Source of the DNA: JBASRP01 sp044866075
GTDB taxonomy: Bacteria; Actinomycetota; AC-67
Length of the DNA stretch: 31,499 bases
Assembly: GCA_044866075.1 (NCBI GenBank)
Contig: JBIOTQ010000026.1
Span: forward strand, 1 to 31,499
Direction of reading: 5' to 3'
Positions 29,017-31,499 of the stretch are shown here, in pieces. Both the position numbers and the translations under genes were made by a program. The notes below the pieces were generated by a model. The model saw only the letters and a list, made by a program, of their open reading frames with translations, was not told the DNA's origin and did not search any database. Each line of letters begins with the position of its first letter. Positions within the stretch are counted from its first letter, which is position 1.

Positions 29017-31499
29017 TTACGCCCCCACCAGAGCCGGCTCTTTCGCCTTGCCGAGATAGGCGGCGACCACGTTCGGGTCGCGCTGGACCTCCGCCGGCCG
29101 CCCCTCCGCGATCAGACGTCCCTGGTCGAGCACATACACGTAATCGCTCACCCCCGTGACCATCCGGACGTCGTGCTCGATGAGGAGCACGGACACGCCG
29201 AGGGCGCGGACGCCGCGTACGACCGCCATCAAGGTGTCCGTCTCCGCGTTGTTGAGGCCCGACGCGGGTTCGTCGAGCATGAGCAGTCGCGCGCCGGTCA
29301 CGAGCGCGCGGCCGAGCTCCACCATCCGCAGCATCCCGAACGGCAGGCCGCGCACGCCTCGCTCGGCGACCGCCTCGAGGTCGAGCATATCCAGCACCTG
29401 ACGGACCCGGCGCCGGGCCACTTTCTCCGCTGCTATCGTCCGCGGCGCGGCGAAAAGGTTCGAGAACAGCCCCGAGTCGTTGTGCATGTGGGTCGCGACG
29501 AGCAGGTTCTCGAACACCGTGAGCTCGCTGAAGAGCTGCAGGACCTGAAAACTGCGGGCGACGCCGAGACGAACGCGCAGGTGCGGCTGAAGCGCGGTCG
29601 CGTTGTGCCCGTAGAGCGCGATCCTGCCGGACGTGGGATCGTTGAGTCCGAGGATCGCGTTGAACAGCGTGGTCTTGCCGGCGCCGTTCGGCCCGATCAG
29701 CCCGACGATCTCCCCGTCTCGCACCTCGATCGACGCGTCGCGAACTGCGAGAAGGCCGCCGAAGCGGACCGTGACTCCCGCTGCCTCGAGGACGAGCGCG
29801 CGGTCGGCGCGCGCACCCAGAGACGCTTCCGCGACCGTCGCGGCATCGACGAGGCGCGGGAGACTCGCCGCGCCGTGGCCCTCAGGCGGCTGCCATCCGT
29901 CTCCGCCATCGCGGTGGCCGTCGCCGGCAGCCGCGACGAACGCGGTGGCAACCCAGTCGTCCGGCCGGGCAGGGAGCGCCGCAGCTTGCCGGCGTGGAAC
30001 GAGGCGCTTTCCGGCCCGGACGAACCCGGCCGCATGCGCCGCCTGCCTGCGCAGGATCGCGGCCGCGCGGGTCCCCAGGCGCCGACGTGGCGGCCGCGCC
30101 TCGACGGGCGCGCGCCGGGTCGCGACCGTGCTCGTCCAGAAGCGCGCGACGACCCGCAGCCGCGGCCGTGCCGCGGCGGCCAAGCGCTGCCCGCCGACCC
30201 GGAGCCGCTCGGCCAGTGCGATCAGTCCTCCTGGATAGGCGAGCAGCACGACCGCCAGCAGCCCGGCGGAGACGACCTCGAGCCAGCCGGAGAGCGCGGT
30301 CACGCGGAGGAAGAGCTCGTTCAGGCCCGCGAAGACGGCGCCGGCCGCGAGCGCGCCGCCGAGGCGGCCGAGCCCGCCGACGACGGCGATCGCGAGGTAC
30401 TGCAGGGAGATGGTGAAAATGAACTGGTCGGGAACGACGGCCCGCTGTCCAAGCATCAGCATGCTTCCCGAGACGCCCGCGAGCACGCCGGCGATCGCGA
30501 ACGCGACCAGCTTGTAGCGCACGATGTCGATACCCACAGACGCCGCCGCCATCTCGGATCCACGGATCGCGAAGAACGCGCGTCCGACTCTCGTGTCGCG
30601 CAGGTTCGCCAGCGTGAAGAACGCGACGACCGCGATCGCCGCGAAGACGTAGTACAGGGTTCGCTCGCTCGCCAGGTCGACGAACGGCCAGCCTCCCTTC
30701 TCACCGAACGTCTGGCCGGGGATCACCGAGCTTCCGGAACTCGCCCCCATGAACGGCGTCTTGAAGAGGAACGCGTCGCACATCCACGCGAAGACGAGCG
30801 TCGCGACGGCCAGATACAAGCCGCGGACGCGGAGCGCGACGACGCCGAGCACCGTCGCGGCCGCTCCGGCCGCGACGGCCGCGAGCAGCAAGCTGGCCGG
30901 AAACCCGAGCCCCCACCCGCGAACGATGAGCCCCATACAGAGCGCCGCGATTCCGACGAAGCTCGCCTGCGCGAGCGAGATCTGTCCGACCCACCCGGTG
31001 AGGACGACGATCGACATCGCGACGATCGCGAGCTGGATCGTGAGCAGGGAGTTCTGCAGGACGGAGAACGGGATGAGCCACGGCCACGCGAGCACGAGGA
31101 GCATGCCGAGGACGAGCGACCGCGCGCCGGGCCGTCGCCGAGCGGCCGTGCTCTCCACCGTGACGAGCCCGGCGTGAGCGGTGTCCGCTCCCGCCAGCCG
31201 GCGGCCGCGCAGCGCGAGGACGACGAGCGTCAGGAGCGTCAGCGCGAGCTGGGGCGACCCGTTGAAGCGCGCGACGCGGCCGATGAGCGGTGTTTCGCCG
31301 AAGTAGGGAACGAGGCCGAAAGCGAGACCGGCGACGACCGATCCTCCGACCGCACCGGGCAGGCTCTCGAGACCGCCGATCAAGGCCGCGACGAAGGCCG
31401 GCACCGCCTGCAACGAAAGCGTGTACGGATCGAGCGTCGTGACCGCGGCGAGCATGACCCCGGCGAGCGCCGCCAGCCCGCCGCCGATCGCCCACGCGC
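29017..31499 (-). CDS. LivH-LivM-LivG fusion of a Liv-type ABC importer (N-terminus beyond window)
   Basis: At least 826 residues are present; the frame runs off the window end. The first part (31499 to about 31220) has AWAIGGGLAALAG and VAALIGGLESLPGAVGGSVVAGL, the C-terminal end of a LivH permease. A LivM permease follows (about 31125-30200), with TGWVGQISLAQASFVGIAA, RAFFAIRGSEMAAASVGID and VVGGLGRLGGALAAG. A linker of about 130 residues rich in Arg, Ala and Pro (about 30195-29805) leads to the LivG ATPase, with Walker A GPNGAGKT (about 29694-29671), degenerate signature LPFGMLRMVELGRAL and Walker B LLMLDEPASGL. It imports branched-chain amino acids or related solutes together with LivF. 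An ATG at 31455 is internal, not the start. Confidence 0.92.
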   Translation of the reverse strand, partial: AWAIGGGLAALAGVMLAAVTTLDPYTLSLQAVPAFVAALIGGLESLPGAVGGSVVAGLAFGLVPYFGETPLIGRVARFNGSPQLALTLLTLVVLALRGRRLAGADTAHAGLVTVESTAARRRPGARSLVLGMLLVLAWPWLIPFSVLQNSLLTIQLAIVAMSIVVLTGWVGQISLAQASFVGIAALCMGLIVRGWGLGFPASLLLAAVAAGAAATVLGVVALRVRGLYLAVATLVFAWMCDAFLFKTPFMGASSGSSVIPGQTFGEKGGWPFVDLASERTLYYVFAAIAVVAFFTLANLRDTRVGRAFFAIRGSEMAAASVGIDIVRYKLVAFAIAGVLAGVSGSMLMLGQRAVVPDQFIFTISLQYLAIAVVGGLGRLGGALAAGAVFAGLNELFLRVTALSGWLEVVSAGLLAVVLLAYPGGLIALAERLRVGGQRLAAAARPRLRVVARFWTSTVATRRAPVEARPPRRRLGTRAAAILRRQAAHAAGFVRAGKRLVPRRQAAALPARPDDWVATAFVAAAGDGHRDGGDGWQPPEGHGAASLPRLVDAATVAEASLGARADRALVLEAAGVTVRFGGLLAVRDASIEVRDGEIVGLIGPNGAGKTTLFNAILGLNDPTSGRIALYGHNATALQPHLRVRLGVARSFQVLQLFSELTVFENLLVATHMHNDSGLFSNLFAAPRTIAAEKVARRRVRQVLDMLDLEAVAERGVRGLPFGMLRMVELGRALVTGARLLMLDEPASGLNNAETDTLMAVVRGVRALGVSVLLIEHDVRMVTGVSDYVYVLDQGRLIAEGRPAEVQRDPNVVAAYLGKAKEPALVGA

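Noticed and set aside
31453..31455. ATG at 31455 as the start of the permease-ATPase gene
   Set aside because: The upstream codons to the window end continue the LivH membrane segment (AWAIGGGLAALAG), so this Met is internal.

Overview
The window is high-GC DNA with dense coding, short gaps and frequent ATGA/GTGA overlaps. It most resembles a chromosome segment from a member of the Actinomycetota, probably a poorly characterised or uncultured lineage. Supporting signs are a glucosyl-3-phosphoglycerate synthase of the actinobacterial GpgS type, an LAXTG cell-wall sorting signal of the kind used by class E sortases, TANNNT boxes 6 to 11 nt from start codons that lack a Shine-Dalgarno sequence, a Tat-exported DUF1501 protein, and a giant kinase-ATPase-cyclase regulator. 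I cannot place it at a finer rank. I see no rRNA, tRNA, CRISPR array, insertion sequence or phage gene, and no gene-free stretch over 300 bp.

Layout. Bases 1-69 hold the 3' end of a plus-strand gene. From 70 to about 8,212 everything is on the minus strand. In transcription order it reads: an SCP2/alpha-beta hydrolase fusion, a TetR regulator, gpsA, a MmgE/PrpD protein, a GMC flavoenzyme with a ferredoxin-like cysteine motif, a peroxiredoxin, a zinc-ribbon protein, a DUF523 protein and a MmcQ/YjbR-like protein. Plus-strand genes follow: a YyaL-type thioredoxin-domain protein (8302-10332), then the coupled DUF1800 and DUF1501 pair (10469-13023). A secreted trypsin-like protease converges on that pair. 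A PAS protein and an MBL-fold hydrolase form a two-gene plus-strand unit. A methyltransferase diverges from gpgS, and gpgS meets a mannosylglycerate-synthase-like glycosyltransferase tail to tail.

From 18.8 to 23.9 kb a 1,462-residue signalling protein (double zinc ribbon, Ser/Thr kinase, STAND-type ATPase, TPR region, class III adenylyl cyclase) is followed by a PIG-L/LmbE deacetylase. Next come two exported proteins, one with calcium-binding thrombospondin type 3 repeats and one with an LAATG sorting signal. Then follow an SDR oxidoreductase, a small secreted protein, and a branched-chain amino acid (Liv) type ABC transporter made of a LivH-LivM-LivG fusion (cut by the window end), LivF and a small lipoprotein.

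Most notable. (1) The kinase domain of the giant regulator has Ala where the beta-3 catalytic Lys should be and a Lys in the glycine-rich loop at exactly the position and spacing used by animal WNK kinases, and it is fused to an apparently complete adenylyl cyclase. (2) The MmgE/PrpD gene seems to start at an ACG codon behind a good Shine-Dalgarno sequence. (3) The GMC enzyme carries a CxxCxxCxxxCP motif and lies directly upstream of a peroxiredoxin. (4) Starts divide into leaderless-type (intracellular proteins) and Shine-Dalgarno-type (mostly exported proteins).
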